NCBI GenBank assembly: GCA_038136035.1
Contig: JAYPYV010000015.1
Location: 3,515 to 67,514, forward strand
From: UBA9926 sp023261215
GTDB lineage: Bacteria > Pseudomonadota > Gammaproteobacteria > Pseudomonadales > Azotimanducaceae
DNA: 64,000 bases
Direction: 5' to 3'
Shown here: positions 17,064 to 26,020 of the stretch, piece by piece
How the letters are laid out: the number at the start of each line of letters is the position of its first letter
Numbering within the stretch: position 1 is the stretch's first letter
Notes under the pieces: generated by a model
Databases searched by the model: none
What the model saw: the letters and a program-made list of their open reading frames with translations, nothing else
What the model was told of the DNA's origin: nothing
Program-made: the position numbers and the translations under genes

Positions 17064-18278
17064 ATGTCTGAAATCGATAAAGTCGTACTCGCCTACTCTG
17101 GTGGCTTAGATACCTCGGTGATCCTGCGTTGGCTGCAGGAAACCTATCAGTGTGAGGTGGTGACATACACCGCCGACCTTGGTCAGGGTGAAGAGCTCGA
17201 ACCCGCGCGTTTGAAAGCATCCCAAATGGGCGTGAAAGAGATCGTGATCGATGACGTCCGTGAAGAATTTGTTAGAGACTTTGTGTTTCCCATGTTTAGG
17301 GCCAACACACTCTACGAAGGGGAGTATTTGCTCGGCACCAGTATCGCGCGTCCACTGATTGCTAAGCGCCTTGTCGAGGTCGCCCAAGCGACGTCGTCGG
17401 ATGCTGTCGCACACGGCGCCACGGGGAAGGGCAACGACCAAGTGCGATTTGAGTTGGGTGTGGCGGCTTTGGATCCCTCCATTCGAGTGATCGCGCCTTG
17501 GCGCACCTGGGATCTCAATTCCAGAGAATCGCTCATGGCGTTTTGTGAGCAACACCAGATTAAAGTGGAGCAGAAGAGAGAGGGCGAAAAATCACCCTAT
17601 TCCATGGATGCAAATTTGCTACACATTTCTTACGAAGGTGGTCAGCTCGAGGATCCAAGTCTTGAACCTGAACCTCGGATGTGGCTCTGGACCACGGCAC
17701 CTGAAGCCGCGCCGGATGACGCGCAAGTGTTGTCCATCGATTTCGTGGCGGGTGATCCCGTTGCAGTGGATGGTGTTGCGATGTCCGCCGCTACGTTGCT
17801 CGAGCACTTGAACAAGGTCGCGGGCGCTCACGGGGTTGGCCGAGTGGACATTGTTGAGAATCGCTATGTTGGCATGAAGGCCAGAGGCTGTTACGAAACG
17901 CCTGGTGGTACTGTGCTGCTCAAGGCGCACCGGGCCATTGAGTCCATTACGCTCGATCGAGAGTTGGGCCATTTGAAAGATGAACTGATGCCTCGCTACG
18001 CAAAACTCATCTACAACGGCTACTGGTGGAGTCCTGAGCGACGCGCATTACAGGCGCTCATTGATCAGTCCCAAGAAGATGTCTCCGGACGGGTCTTTTT
18101 GAAACTTTATAAAGGCTCCGTCAGCGTCGTTGGGCGAGAAGCCGGCAAGAACTCGCTTTATGATGGAAACCTGGTTACCTTTGAGGACGACGCTGGCGCT
18201 TATGATCAAAAAGATGCAGAGGGTTTCATTCGTTTGAATGCGCTGCGCCTCAAAATGGATCAACGACGTCGAAGCTAG
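17064..18278 (+). CDS. argG: Argininosuccinate synthase
   Basis: 404 residues; joins citrulline and aspartate with ATP in arginine synthesis. The PP-loop motif AYSGGLDTSVIL, the GATGKGNDQVRFE signature, EKREKSPYS-like substrate loop (here REGEKSPYSMDAN) and GYWWSPER are all present. AGGGGTG precedes the ATG. Together with argD at 11.8 kb, two arginine genes lie within 6 kb. It converges on nth with 16 bases between the stops. Confidence 0.97.
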   Translation: MSEIDKVVLAYSGGLDTSVILRWLQETYQCEVVTYTADLGQGEELEPARLKASQMGVKEIVIDDVREEFVRDFVFPMFRANTLYEGEYLLGTSIARPLIAKRLVEVAQATSSDAVAHGATGKGNDQVRFELGVAALDPSIRVIAPWRTWDLNSRESLMAFCEQHQIKVEQKREGEKSPYSMDANLLHISYEGGQLEDPSLEPEPRMWLWTTAPEAAPDDAQVLSIDFVAGDPVAVDGVAMSAATLLEHLNKVAGAHGVGRVDIVENRYVGMKARGCYETPGGTVLLKAHRAIESITLDRELGHLKDELMPRYAKLIYNGYWWSPERRALQALIDQSQEDVSGRVFLKLYKGSVSVVGREAGKNSLYDGNLVTFEDDAGAYDQKDAEGFIRLNALRLKMDQRRRS

Positions 18279-18294
18279 CGGGCAGTCGCGGTCT

Positions 18295-18960
18295 CTATTC
18301 TGTGATGGGGTCTAGACCCTGATCGGCTTGCTTGTGCTTGCCTCGAAAATCACACGCATCGAACACTGGGCAAGCCCAGCACTTTGGGTTTCGAGCCCTG
18401 CAAGTGTATCGGCCGTGAAGGATGAGCCAGTGATGGGCGTCCAGAATGAACTCGTCCGGGATCACTTTCATCAGTTTCTTTTCAACGGCAAGCACGGTCT
18501 TGCCTGGTGCAAACCCCGTGCGGTTCGACACTCGATAGATGTGCGTGTCAACCGCCATGGTGGGTTGGCCAAACGCCGTGTTCAAAATGACGTTGGCTGT
18601 TTTTCTGCCAACGCCAGGAAGCGCTTCGAGCGCCTCACGTGTCTCTGGGACCTCGCCATCATGTTCTTCAATCAAGATTTTGCAGGTTTTTATGATGTGC
18701 TCGGCTTTGCTGTTAAAGAGGCCGATCGTTTTGATGTAGCCCTTTAAGCCGCGCAACCCCAATTTTAAAATAGCGGCCGGCGTGTTGGCCACAGGGAAAA
18801 GTTTGTCGGTGGCCTTATTGACGCCAACATCGGTTGATTGCGCAGATAAGATGACCGCAATCAGTAATTCGAACGCGCTCTGGTATCGAAGCTCAGTCGT
18901 GGGATTGGGGTTTTCAGCTCGAAGTTTGCTGAGAAATTCGATCCGTTTGTCTCGATTCAT
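18295..18960 (-). CDS. nth: Endonuclease III
   Basis: 221 residues; base-excision repair glycosylase/AP lyase for oxidised pyrimidines. The helix-hairpin-helix reads LEALPGVGRKTANVIL with the catalytic lysine, the catalytic aspartate is in AVDTHIYRVSNR, and the C-terminal [4Fe-4S] loop is C-x6-C-x2-C-x5-C (CRARNPKCWACPVFDAC). The start at MNRDKRIEFL lies 47 bases inside the end of rnfE, a tight overlap; rnf-nth linkage is usual in gammaproteobacteria. Confidence 0.97.
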   Translation of the reverse strand: MNRDKRIEFLSKLRAENPNPTTELRYQSAFELLIAVILSAQSTDVGVNKATDKLFPVANTPAAILKLGLRGLKGYIKTIGLFNSKAEHIIKTCKILIEEHDGEVPETREALEALPGVGRKTANVILNTAFGQPTMAVDTHIYRVSNRTGFAPGKTVLAVEKKLMKVIPDEFILDAHHWLILHGRYTCRARNPKCWACPVFDACDFRGKHKQADQGLDPITE

Positions 18961-19594
18961 TCCGTTGATCCAAATAGTTTTTACCGGCGATAAGAAACGC
19001 GAGGGTGAAAAAAGCGCCTGGCGCAAACACCATGATTTGAAGCGGGGTCTCTAGAAGCTGAATCCCACGATCAGACAGTGGGAAACCCGTCAGTCGTCCT
19101 GCCTCGGCGAATAGCGTGCCCCGGCCGAGGACTTCGCGCAGCATGCCCATAACACACATCACCCAAAAGAATCCGAGCCCCATCGAGAGACCATCAAGCA
19201 AGGCCCCTCTGATGGGTGCGCGTCGAGCCATCAGCTCCGCACGACCCAAGATGGCGCAATTGGTCACGATGAGCGCAACAAAAAGGCCGATCCGCTCATG
19301 TAGCTCGAAATAAAAGGCTTGCAGGAGAAGGTCGGCGATGGACACCAAGCTCGCGATGACCATGATTTGAAGCGGGAGTCGAATCAGCTCTGACATCAGA
19401 GGTCTCATCAAGCTGATCAAGCCATTAGCGGCGATCATCACGGTCAAGCTGATGACCCCTAACGTGATGGCCGTGACTGCGTAATGGCTCACGGCCAGTA
19501 GCGGACACAGCCCAAGCAGTTGGATCAAGGCAGGGTTATTGCTCCACAGCCCCTGGCTGAATGCAGGATGCTCGCTCGCTTGATGATCTGTCAT
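18914..19594 (-). CDS. rnfE: Rnf/Rsx electron transport complex subunit E
   Basis: 226 residues, six predicted membrane helices, homologous to RnfA. Signature segments are NPALIQLLGLCPLLAVS, LFVALIVTNCAILGRAE and GLGFFWVMCVMGMLREVLG; conserved Cys residues in LGLCP and TNCA are those that bind the membrane-embedded [2Fe-2S] cluster shared with RnfA. The start MTDHQASEH overlaps the rnfG stop (ATGA). The complex moves electrons between NADH and ferredoxin coupled to ion transport, or reduces SoxR as Rsx. Confidence 0.96.
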   Translation of the reverse strand: MTDHQASEHPAFSQGLWSNNPALIQLLGLCPLLAVSHYAVTAITLGVISLTVMIAANGLISLMRPLMSELIRLPLQIMVIASLVSIADLLLQAFYFELHERIGLFVALIVTNCAILGRAELMARRAPIRGALLDGLSMGLGFFWVMCVMGMLREVLGRGTLFAEAGRLTGFPLSDRGIQLLETPLQIMVFAPGAFFTLAFLIAGKNYLDQRNESRQTDRISQQTSS

Positions 19595-20148
19595 CCGTCT
19601 AACTCTTTGGTCGCGCCGCGTGCGGCGATGAACGTTGCTTGGCTGCGGGTCAGTGCGTCGATGATTGCGCGTGACGTGATGGTTGCGCCTGTGACCGCGT
19701 CGATTTCGCCGCCATTCGACCGCAAGTGAAGGCCATCGCTTAACAAATTGATACCCTCGAACTGACGGATAAAGGGCTGGTCTGGCTCGATAATATGGCC
19801 GATGCCGGGCGTTTCTTTGTGTGAAAACGTATAGATGCGCCTGATCTCGCCAGATAAAGTGACAGAGAGCCAAGCCTCAATTTTGCCGCTGTAGCCCGCG
19901 TTCGTTCGAATACCAAAGAGATAGCCTGTAGGCTCGCTCGCTTGCGCTGACCAGTAGATTTCACTCGTTCCGCCCTTTGGCGGCAAAGGACGAACCGTTT
20001 CATCAGGGTGGGGTAGCGCGCGCGAGAGTGCTGCAAGCTTGGCTTCAGCCTGGCGTTCCAGGATTTGAGGCGCCGTCCAGTGGTTCAACAGCGCCAATAT
20101 AAGCGCGAGAAGGCCACCTGTGGTGGCGAGGATCAATGCGGGCTTCAT
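19591..20148 (-). CDS. rnfG: Rnf/Rsx electron transport complex subunit G
   Basis: 185 residues. One N-terminal membrane helix (about 3-22) and a periplasmic FMN-binding domain. The covalent flavin site is DAVTGATITSRA, where the Thr of TGAT carries FMN through a phosphoester bond; HKETPGIGH-like text is also present. The start overlaps the rnfD stop (20145-20148). Slightly short for the family, with an intact flavin site. Confidence 0.95.
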   Translation of the reverse strand: MKPALILATTGGLLALILALLNHWTAPQILERQAEAKLAALSRALPHPDETVRPLPPKGGTSEIYWSAQASEPTGYLFGIRTNAGYSGKIEAWLSVTLSGEIRRIYTFSHKETPGIGHIIEPDQPFIRQFEGINLLSDGLHLRSNGGEIDAVTGATITSRAIIDALTRSQATFIAARGATKELDG

Positions 20149-21098
20149 TGCGTCCGACTCCTTGCTTGGGCAGAACTGAGGAGTCGGTCCAGCAGCGGCG
20201 CGAAGACGTTGGCAATGAGAATAGCGAAGGCAATCCCGTCGGGGTAGGCGGACCAGCTGCGAAGAATGAAGGTCAGAACGCCAGCCATTAGACCGAACCA
20301 GAACAAGCTCTGAAGCCGATCTGGACCGCTCACAGGATCGGTCACGATGAAAAACGCGGCGAGCATCGTGCCGCCGGTGACCAGGTGAAACACGGGTGAG
20401 CCCAGGCTTTCCGAGCTCCCCGCATCATAGAAGACAAGCGTTGGTAGGATGAGCCCCAGGAGGAAACCGATGGGCGCTTGGTATCGGATCACCGATTGGC
20501 GCAGGAGATAGAGCCCTCCGATCAGAAACCCGAGGTTGATCCAAACTGAAGGCAAGTCTCCATATGAAACCGGTGCGAGGATTTCACTGACGGTCTGCGC
20601 ACCTCGGTGTCTGAAGACGTCAAGCAAGGTCGCGCCAGAATAGCCATCTGCGAGACTGGCTGATCCCTTGGCGGACCATACGGCGAGCCAATCCCAATTG
20701 ATGCCCGCAGGGTGTTGCCAAAAGGTCATCTCAGCAGGGAACGAGATCATGATGAAGCAATAGCCAACGAGTGCCGGGTTAAAAGGATTGTTGCCCAGGC
20801 CACCATAAATGTATTTACCGAGAATAAGGCCTGTGCCGACACCCACGATGAGCGCGAAAAAGGGCACAAAGGGTGGCAAGCAAAGCGCTAAAAGCAAGCC
20901 TGTTAAGACCGCGGCCTCATCGCTACCGGCGGCGCGGGGCTGATGCCGAAGATGGTGATAGGCTCGCTCAAGACCGAGACTGAAAAGCCCGGCAATAAAA
21001 AGATTCAAGAGCACGCCGAAACCGAAGAAATAAATCATCGCCAATGCGCCTGGAAGCAGCGCAATGAGGGTTATTCTCATCAAGTACCGAGTGGTCAC
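20145..21098 (-). CDS. rnfD: Rnf/Rsx electron transport complex subunit D
   Basis: 317 residues with about nine membrane helices. YIYGGLGNNPFNPALVGYCF and the covalent FMN site DGYSGATLL (Thr) mark RnfD; ATDPVSG-like TDPVSGPDR follows near the end. It starts with GTG in a GTGA overlap with the preceding rnfB-C gene (21095-21098). RnfD, like NqrB, anchors the flavin electron path across the membrane. Confidence 0.95.
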   Translation of the reverse strand: MTTRYLMRITLIALLPGALAMIYFFGFGVLLNLFIAGLFSLGLERAYHHLRHQPRAAGSDEAAVLTGLLLALCLPPFVPFFALIVGVGTGLILGKYIYGGLGNNPFNPALVGYCFIMISFPAEMTFWQHPAGINWDWLAVWSAKGSASLADGYSGATLLDVFRHRGAQTVSEILAPVSYGDLPSVWINLGFLIGGLYLLRQSVIRYQAPIGFLLGLILPTLVFYDAGSSESLGSPVFHLVTGGTMLAAFFIVTDPVSGPDRLQSLFWFGLMAGVLTFILRSWSAYPDGIAFAILIANVFAPLLDRLLSSAQARSRTQ

Positions 21099-21991
21099 GA
21101 CTGCTTGACCCTGATTTTTGTGAGCAGGGTGTTCGCATCACCCGGACCGGGCCTTGTTTTCAATCGTGATTGATCGGCGGACAGGCGCTTCTCGCGCGCT
21201 TCGAAACGGGTCAGCAGGGCGTTCGCTTCGTTCTTCGCCGTAACTCGAGATCGCTCAATTTCTTTCATGTCCCGGAAGATTTGAGTGAGCGGAAGGTCGG
21301 CAGGACAAACGCGGTCACACCAGCGGCATTCGATACAGTCATTCAGTCCCCAATCCTCAGCAACGGTCTCGCTGGATCGATGCAAGAACAGCATGTGGGG
21401 TGCCAGACCCTTGGGGCAGTGGGGCTCGCACTCACCGCACCGAATGCAGGGCTGCCGGCTCTCGGAGGGTGCGGGCTTCAGCGATGCAGTGCCCACCGTC
21501 TCGTCCAGTGAGATGAGATCAATGCAATCAACAGGGCATGGCGGTAAGCATAGCTCGCATCCTGTGCAAGCGTCGGCAAGCACCGTATGCGTCATCTGTT
21601 GAGCGCCAATGATCGCATCCACTGGACAGGCTTGAATGCAGAGCGTGCAGCCGATGCAAGCGGGCTCATTGATGCGAGCGACCTGCTTGGGTGCGGTGTT
21701 GGGGACATCGCTGGCAAGTGGCAGCACGGGTCGGTTGAGTTGGTCGCTGAGTTGTTTGATGAGCGCTTCTCCGCCAGGAGGACAGCGATTGATGGGGGCA
21801 CCCTGAGCGATGGCTTCGGCGTAAGGTCGGCAACCCGCGTAGCCACACTGTGCGCATTGGGTTTGAGGCAACATTTGATCAATAAGGGCGGGCAGCGTCT
21901 CCTGATCTTCTGGGTAACGATTTGCAGCCCAAATCAGCAGCAGCATGCCAAGCAGACTGAGTCCGGCAAGGGTCAGAGCGGCGCTGATCAT
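21095..21991 (-). CDS. rnfB: RnfB fused to the C-terminal ferredoxin part of RnfC
   Basis: 298 residues. Residues 1-160 are RnfB: membrane anchor (2-22), the C-x2-C-x4-C-x15-C cluster of CAQCGYAGC...INRCPPGG (46-70), and two ferredoxin motifs (CIGCTLCIQACPVDAI at 112-127; CTGCELCLPPCPVDCI at 142-157). After a linker (about 160-180) the frame continues with RnfC-type motifs: CIRCGECEPHCP (182-193), CIECRWCDRVCPADLPL (219-235), then FRDMKEIE and the charged coiled tail RFEAREKRL. RnfC's NADH/FMN and SLBB domains, normally the first 350 or so residues, are absent and no separate rnfC lies in the cluster. Start is coupled to rnfA by ATGA (21988-21991). Confidence 0.9.
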   Translation of the reverse strand: MISAALTLAGLSLLGMLLLIWAANRYPEDQETLPALIDQMLPQTQCAQCGYAGCRPYAEAIAQGAPINRCPPGGEALIKQLSDQLNRPVLPLASDVPNTAPKQVARINEPACIGCTLCIQACPVDAIIGAQQMTHTVLADACTGCELCLPPCPVDCIDLISLDETVGTASLKPAPSESRQPCIRCGECEPHCPKGLAPHMLFLHRSSETVAEDWGLNDCIECRWCDRVCPADLPLTQIFRDMKEIERSRVTAKNEANALLTRFEAREKRLSADQSRLKTRPGPGDANTLLTKIRVKQS

Positions 21992-22572
21992 GAGCTGCTG
22001 GACACGCCTACGAAACCCATGAATGCGAGCGCCATGATGCCTGCGGACACCATGTGGACAGCAACACCCTGGAAAGGCTTCGGAACGGTCTCGTGACTTA
22101 AGCGCTCGCGCTGAGCGGCGAACGCCAGCAGCATGAGCGCAAACCCTAGCCCACTCCCCAAACCCGTGATCATGGCCTCTGCGAGTGAAGAAGGGGTCCG
22201 GACTGTGATCAACACAACGCCCAAAACCATGCAATTGGTCGTAATCAAGGGGATGTAGATGCCTAGGACTTCATGAATCACCGGCTGAGTTGCGCGAATC
22301 ACGAGCGCCATCAGCTGCACGAGCAGCGCGATCACCACGATGAAACTGATGATCCGCAAGTAGCTCAGTGAAAGGGGTTGGAGCAAGTAGGTGTCCAGCA
22401 AATAGCTGACGCCGGTCGCCAGCGTGATGACAAAGAGGGTTGCGCTGGCAAGCCCGAGTGCGCTGACAAAACGTTGGCTCGCGCCAACGAATGGGCAAAG
22501 TCCTAAAAACTGGGTGACCACCACGTTATTCACAAAAATCGCTGAAAGCAGGATGGCCAGAATGTCGAACAT
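21988..22572 (-). CDS. rnfA: Rnf/Rsx electron transport complex subunit A
   Basis: 194 residues with six membrane helices. NNVVVTQFLGLCPFVG and ITTNCMVLGVVL carry the conserved Cys that, with RnfE, hold the intramembrane [2Fe-2S] cluster. First gene of the rnf set, beginning eight bases after the metG stop, so the whole metG-rnfA-rnfB/C-rnfD-rnfG-rnfE-nth run is probably one transcript. Confidence 0.97.
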   Translation of the reverse strand: MFDILAILLSAIFVNNVVVTQFLGLCPFVGASQRFVSALGLASATLFVITLATGVSYLLDTYLLQPLSLSYLRIISFIVVIALLVQLMALVIRATQPVIHEVLGIYIPLITTNCMVLGVVLITVRTPSSLAEAMITGLGSGLGFALMLLAFAAQRERLSHETVPKPFQGVAVHMVSAGIMALAFMGFVGVSSSS

Positions 22573-22580
22573 AGGCGCTG

Positions 22581-24593
22581 TTAAGTGACCTTCATGCCAG
22601 GGGTTGCGCCGGAGTCTGGTGAAATCAGGAAGATATCCGCGCCGCCAGGACCTGCGGCGAGCACCATGCCCTCAGAAACGCCAAATTTCATTTTCCTCGG
22701 TGCGAGGTTTGCCACCACGACGGTGAGCTTTCCCTCCAACGAGTCGGGTTGATAAGCCGACTTGATGCCCGAGAATACCCGTCGTTCGTGATCACCTAAA
22801 TCGAGCGTGAGTTCAAGGAGCTTATCGGCCCCCTCGACGGGCTTTGCCGCGATTACTCGCGCAATTCGCAGGTCCACCTGATTAAAGGTGTCGATGTCGA
22901 TGATCGCAGAATCCGTCGAGTCATCCGCAGCCTCCCGATCTATTGCGGGGTTAGCAGCTTCAACCGGTACTGAGACCAGAGCTTCGACTTGCTTCGCTTC
23001 TAATCTCGCTAACAGCGGATTAAAGGGATTGATCCTGTGCCCGGTGAGCTGGCCTGCGTGGTCCTGCCACGAGAGTGGCGCTACATTCAAAAAGGCCTCA
23101 GCGCGGGCAGCGAGGGCTGGCAGCACGGGTTTGAGATAAATAATCAGTAATCGAAAGAGGTTCAACCCATCACTGCAAACCTGATGGGCTCGCTCGCGGG
23201 TGTCGTCTGATTTGATTAACTGCCATGGCGCCTCTTCAGCAATAAACTGATTGGCTTGATCGGCGAGCGCCATGATCTCTCGCATCGCTTTACTGTATTC
23301 GCATTGCTCATAGAGCTCGGCAATGGCTTCGTGCTTTGCAGAGATCAAAGCAAAGAGCGGAGTCTCCACTTTCTGGCTGAGCGTGCTGTCGAATTGCTTG
23401 TGAATGAAGCCGGCGCAGCGACTCGCGATGTTGACGACTTTCCCAACCAGGTCAGCGTTGACCTTCTGCTGAAAGTCCTCAAGGTTGATATCCATATCGC
23501 TCACGCTGTTAGAAAGCTTGCTGGCGTAGTAGTAGCGGAGGTATTCGGGTGAAAGATGCTCTAGGTAGTCCCGAGCGGTAATGAAAGTGCCCTTCGACTT
23601 CGACATTTTTTCACCGTTGATGGTGATAAACCCGTGCACTTGCACGCGAGTGGGGGTCCGGAAGCCGGAGCGATTGAGCATCGCTGGCCAGAACAGTGTA
23701 TGGAAATTGATGATGTCTTTGCCGATGAAGTGATGTACTTCGGCGGTGGAATCGGGGCCCCAAAATTCGTCGAAATCCAGGTTTGGTGTCGCGTCGCAGA
23801 GGTATCGAAAACTCCCCATGTAGCCGATAGGCGCATCGAGCCAAACATAAAAATACTTACCGGGTTCCCCTGGAATCTCGAAACCAAAGTATGGCGCGTC
23901 GCGACTGATGTCCCAGTCATGAAGGCCATCATCGAGCCACTCATCAATTTTATTTTTTACGGCTTCTTGCAGCGTGCCGCTGGAAGTCCAACGCTTGAGA
24001 AACTCAGTTTCGTCCGACAACTTGAAGAAGATGTGCTCAGAGTCGCGAATCACAGGCGTTGTGCCAGAGAGGGTGGATTTCGGCTCGATCAAGTCAGTGG
24101 CAGCGTACGTCGCACTGCACTGGTCGCAGTTATCGCCATATTGGTCAGGCGCTCCGCATTTTGGACAGGTCCCTTTGACGAACCGGTCTGCGAGGAACAA
24201 AGACTTTTGTTCATCATAAAGTTGTGCGACTGAGGCTTTTCGAATGGCGTTATTTTCCTTTAGCCGAAGATAAATAGTCTCCGATAACGCCTTATTTTCC
24301 TCGGAGTGTGTCGAGTGATAACAATCGTAGCTGATCAAGAAATCCTGGAAATCGGCGCGATGTGCAGCGGCAACGACTTCTATGTGGGCTTCTGGGGTCG
24401 TACCCTCGGCCTCTGCATTCAGCATGATGCCGGTACCGTGCGTGTCATCTGCGCAGACGAAATAGGTCTTGTGGCCTCGCATTCTTTGAAATCGGACGAA
24501 AATGTCGGATTGCACATGTTCTAGCATGTGCCCGAGATGAATCGGTCCGTTAGCGTAGGGCAAGGCGGAGGTCACGAGAATCGATCGTGTCAC
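22581..24593 (-). CDS. metG: Methionyl-tRNA synthetase
   Basis: 670 residues, the long dimeric form. The HIGH motif is in PYANGPIHLGHMLEH, the zinc knuckle in CPKCGAPDQYGDNCDQC, and KMSKS in NGEKMSKSKGTF. The C-terminal 110 residues are the EMAP/OB-fold tRNA-binding domain (DLRIARVI...DLGDHERRVFSGI). It starts with GTG; no strong ribosome site is visible. It is divergent from apbC, the order found in Pseudomonas. Confidence 0.97.
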   Translation of the reverse strand: MTRSILVTSALPYANGPIHLGHMLEHVQSDIFVRFQRMRGHKTYFVCADDTHGTGIMLNAEAEGTTPEAHIEVVAAAHRADFQDFLISYDCYHSTHSEENKALSETIYLRLKENNAIRKASVAQLYDEQKSLFLADRFVKGTCPKCGAPDQYGDNCDQCSATYAATDLIEPKSTLSGTTPVIRDSEHIFFKLSDETEFLKRWTSSGTLQEAVKNKIDEWLDDGLHDWDISRDAPYFGFEIPGEPGKYFYVWLDAPIGYMGSFRYLCDATPNLDFDEFWGPDSTAEVHHFIGKDIINFHTLFWPAMLNRSGFRTPTRVQVHGFITINGEKMSKSKGTFITARDYLEHLSPEYLRYYYASKLSNSVSDMDINLEDFQQKVNADLVGKVVNIASRCAGFIHKQFDSTLSQKVETPLFALISAKHEAIAELYEQCEYSKAMREIMALADQANQFIAEEAPWQLIKSDDTRERAHQVCSDGLNLFRLLIIYLKPVLPALAARAEAFLNVAPLSWQDHAGQLTGHRINPFNPLLARLEAKQVEALVSVPVEAANPAIDREAADDSTDSAIIDIDTFNQVDLRIARVIAAKPVEGADKLLELTLDLGDHERRVFSGIKSAYQPDSLEGKLTVVVANLAPRKMKFGVSEGMVLAAGPGGADIFLISPDSGATPGMKVT

Positions 24594-25063
24594 AGATAAG
24601 GTCTCTACGGTTGAACGGGGAGCATTTTACCTGAATCGCGCCCTCGGCACCTTATGGGATGCGCCCTCGGCATTGTCCATGCTGGTGGGTGCTGGGATTC
24701 ATCGTATCTCGCAAGGCAGGGGCGCAGACTGCGCCAGACGAAGACCCTTCGGTTTCCTGGCGCGAGATGCTAAAGCGGATGAATCTCATTTGAGTTCGAA
24801 CGCGCATCGTGAACTTCATGCTTGCCTAACCCCGGTCGTTTCGCGACTGAGGCGGGCCCAAGGTCATTCAACCCAGTCTCCTACTCGGCACGCCTGCACC
24901 TCCTGATCAGATCCGGTTAAAATGCGCGGCGCGTGGTTGGCAAAGCCTCGCAAAGACTTTAAACGGCGTCGCGCCACCATGTCTAAACCTCGCCCCCGAG
25001 CGTTGTGATGAGAAATGCATTCGCTCGTTGTATTGGCGAGCCAACGGGTTGGAACAAGATTCA
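24594..25063. promoter_or_regulatory. 470-base intergenic region between metG and apbC with a short direct repeat
   Basis: No gene is supported on either strand. GCGCCCTCGGCA occurs twice, at 24638-24649 and 24661-24672, start-to-start 23 bases, 45-80 bases upstream of the metG start. Similar text (CGCCCTCGGCACC) occurs at 45302-45314 upstream of trpS. The region should hold the divergent promoters, but no consensus boxes stand out. Searched by eye for a tRNA or T-box-like element and found none. Confidence 0.3.
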
Positions 25064-25900
25064 ATGACAGATCAAGGCATAGACACGATTGCGTTACCCC
25101 AAGTCGAACGCATCATTGCTGTCGGCTCAGGTAAAGGGGGGGTTGGCAAGTCGACGGTGGCAAGTAATCTTGCCGCGGCACTGGCAGCGCTCGGGGCGAA
25201 GAGCGGGTTGCTCGATGCGGACATTTATGGGCCAAGCGTGGGCCGCTTGCTGGGTGTGCCGGCAGGCACTAAGCCCGATGTGATCGATGGAAAGCTACAA
25301 CCGATGGTGGCTAGAGGGCTTGCTACGATGTCGATGAGCTATCTCGGTAACGAACGCACGCCAGCGATTTGGCGAGGGCCTATGGCGAGTGGTGCGCTTC
25401 AGCAAATGTTGACCCAAACCCATTGGCCAACGCTTGATGTCCTGGTGATCGATATGCCGCCGGGTACGGGTGATATTCAACTGACGCTCGCGCAGCGGGT
25501 TCGATTGGATGGTGCGCTCATTGTGACCACGCCCCAAGATTTAAGTCTTCTGGATGCCCGTAAAGGCATTGAAATGTTCCGAAAGGTGGAAGTGCCGATT
25601 CTGGGCATCGTTGAAAACATGAGTACACACGTCTGTTCTGCCTGCGGCCACGAAGAGGCACTGTTTGGATCGAAGGGCGGTGCATCTATCGCGGCTGAGT
25701 ATGGGGTGGAATTGCTTGCTGAGCTTCCACTGGAAATGGGCGTTCGCGAGAGTGCCGATCAGGGCGTGCCGTTGGTTCAATCTGGGGGTCAAAGTCACCA
25801 CGCAGAGCGTTATCTCGCGCTTGCACGACAGGTGCTCGATCGGTTGCACGAGCGCTCGGACGACGCTGGGTTCCCCGAGATCGAAATCGTCGACGATTAA
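25064..25900 (+). CDS. apbC: Mrp/ApbC family iron-sulfur carrier ATPase
   Basis: 278 residues. Deviant Walker A (GSGKGGVGKS, residues 21-30), switch region LLDADIYGPSVGRLLG, VIDMPPGTGDIQLTL, and the CxxC pair in HVCSACGHEE that binds a bridging [4Fe-4S] cluster. It lacks the N-terminal DUF59/MIP18 domain found in many Mrp proteins, starting almost directly at the P-loop. The ATG at 25064 is used; a longer frame 36 bases upstream shows no family similarity. Confidence 0.94.
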   Translation: MTDQGIDTIALPQVERIIAVGSGKGGVGKSTVASNLAAALAALGAKSGLLDADIYGPSVGRLLGVPAGTKPDVIDGKLQPMVARGLATMSMSYLGNERTPAIWRGPMASGALQQMLTQTHWPTLDVLVIDMPPGTGDIQLTLAQRVRLDGALIVTTPQDLSLLDARKGIEMFRKVEVPILGIVENMSTHVCSACGHEEALFGSKGGASIAAEYGVELLAELPLEMGVRESADQGVPLVQSGGQSHHAERYLALARQVLDRLHERSDDAGFPEIEIVDD

Positions 25901-26020
25901 AATTCAGTCGCGGATGTCCCCCCTTAAACTTTGGTGAGAGGTCACTGTTGGGGTACGTGATCAAGCACTCGGTTCGAATAGGCCAGCGGCTCAAAATGGG
26001 TATGGAGATTGGAGAGCGTC

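Noticed and set aside
24769..24830. GTTCGAA text in the metG-apbC spacer as a possible tRNA T-loop
   Set aside because: No matching acceptor, D or anticodon stems could be drawn around it.
24673..24906. Open frame between metG and apbC
   Set aside because: No ribosome site or family similarity; the region is better explained as divergent promoter space.
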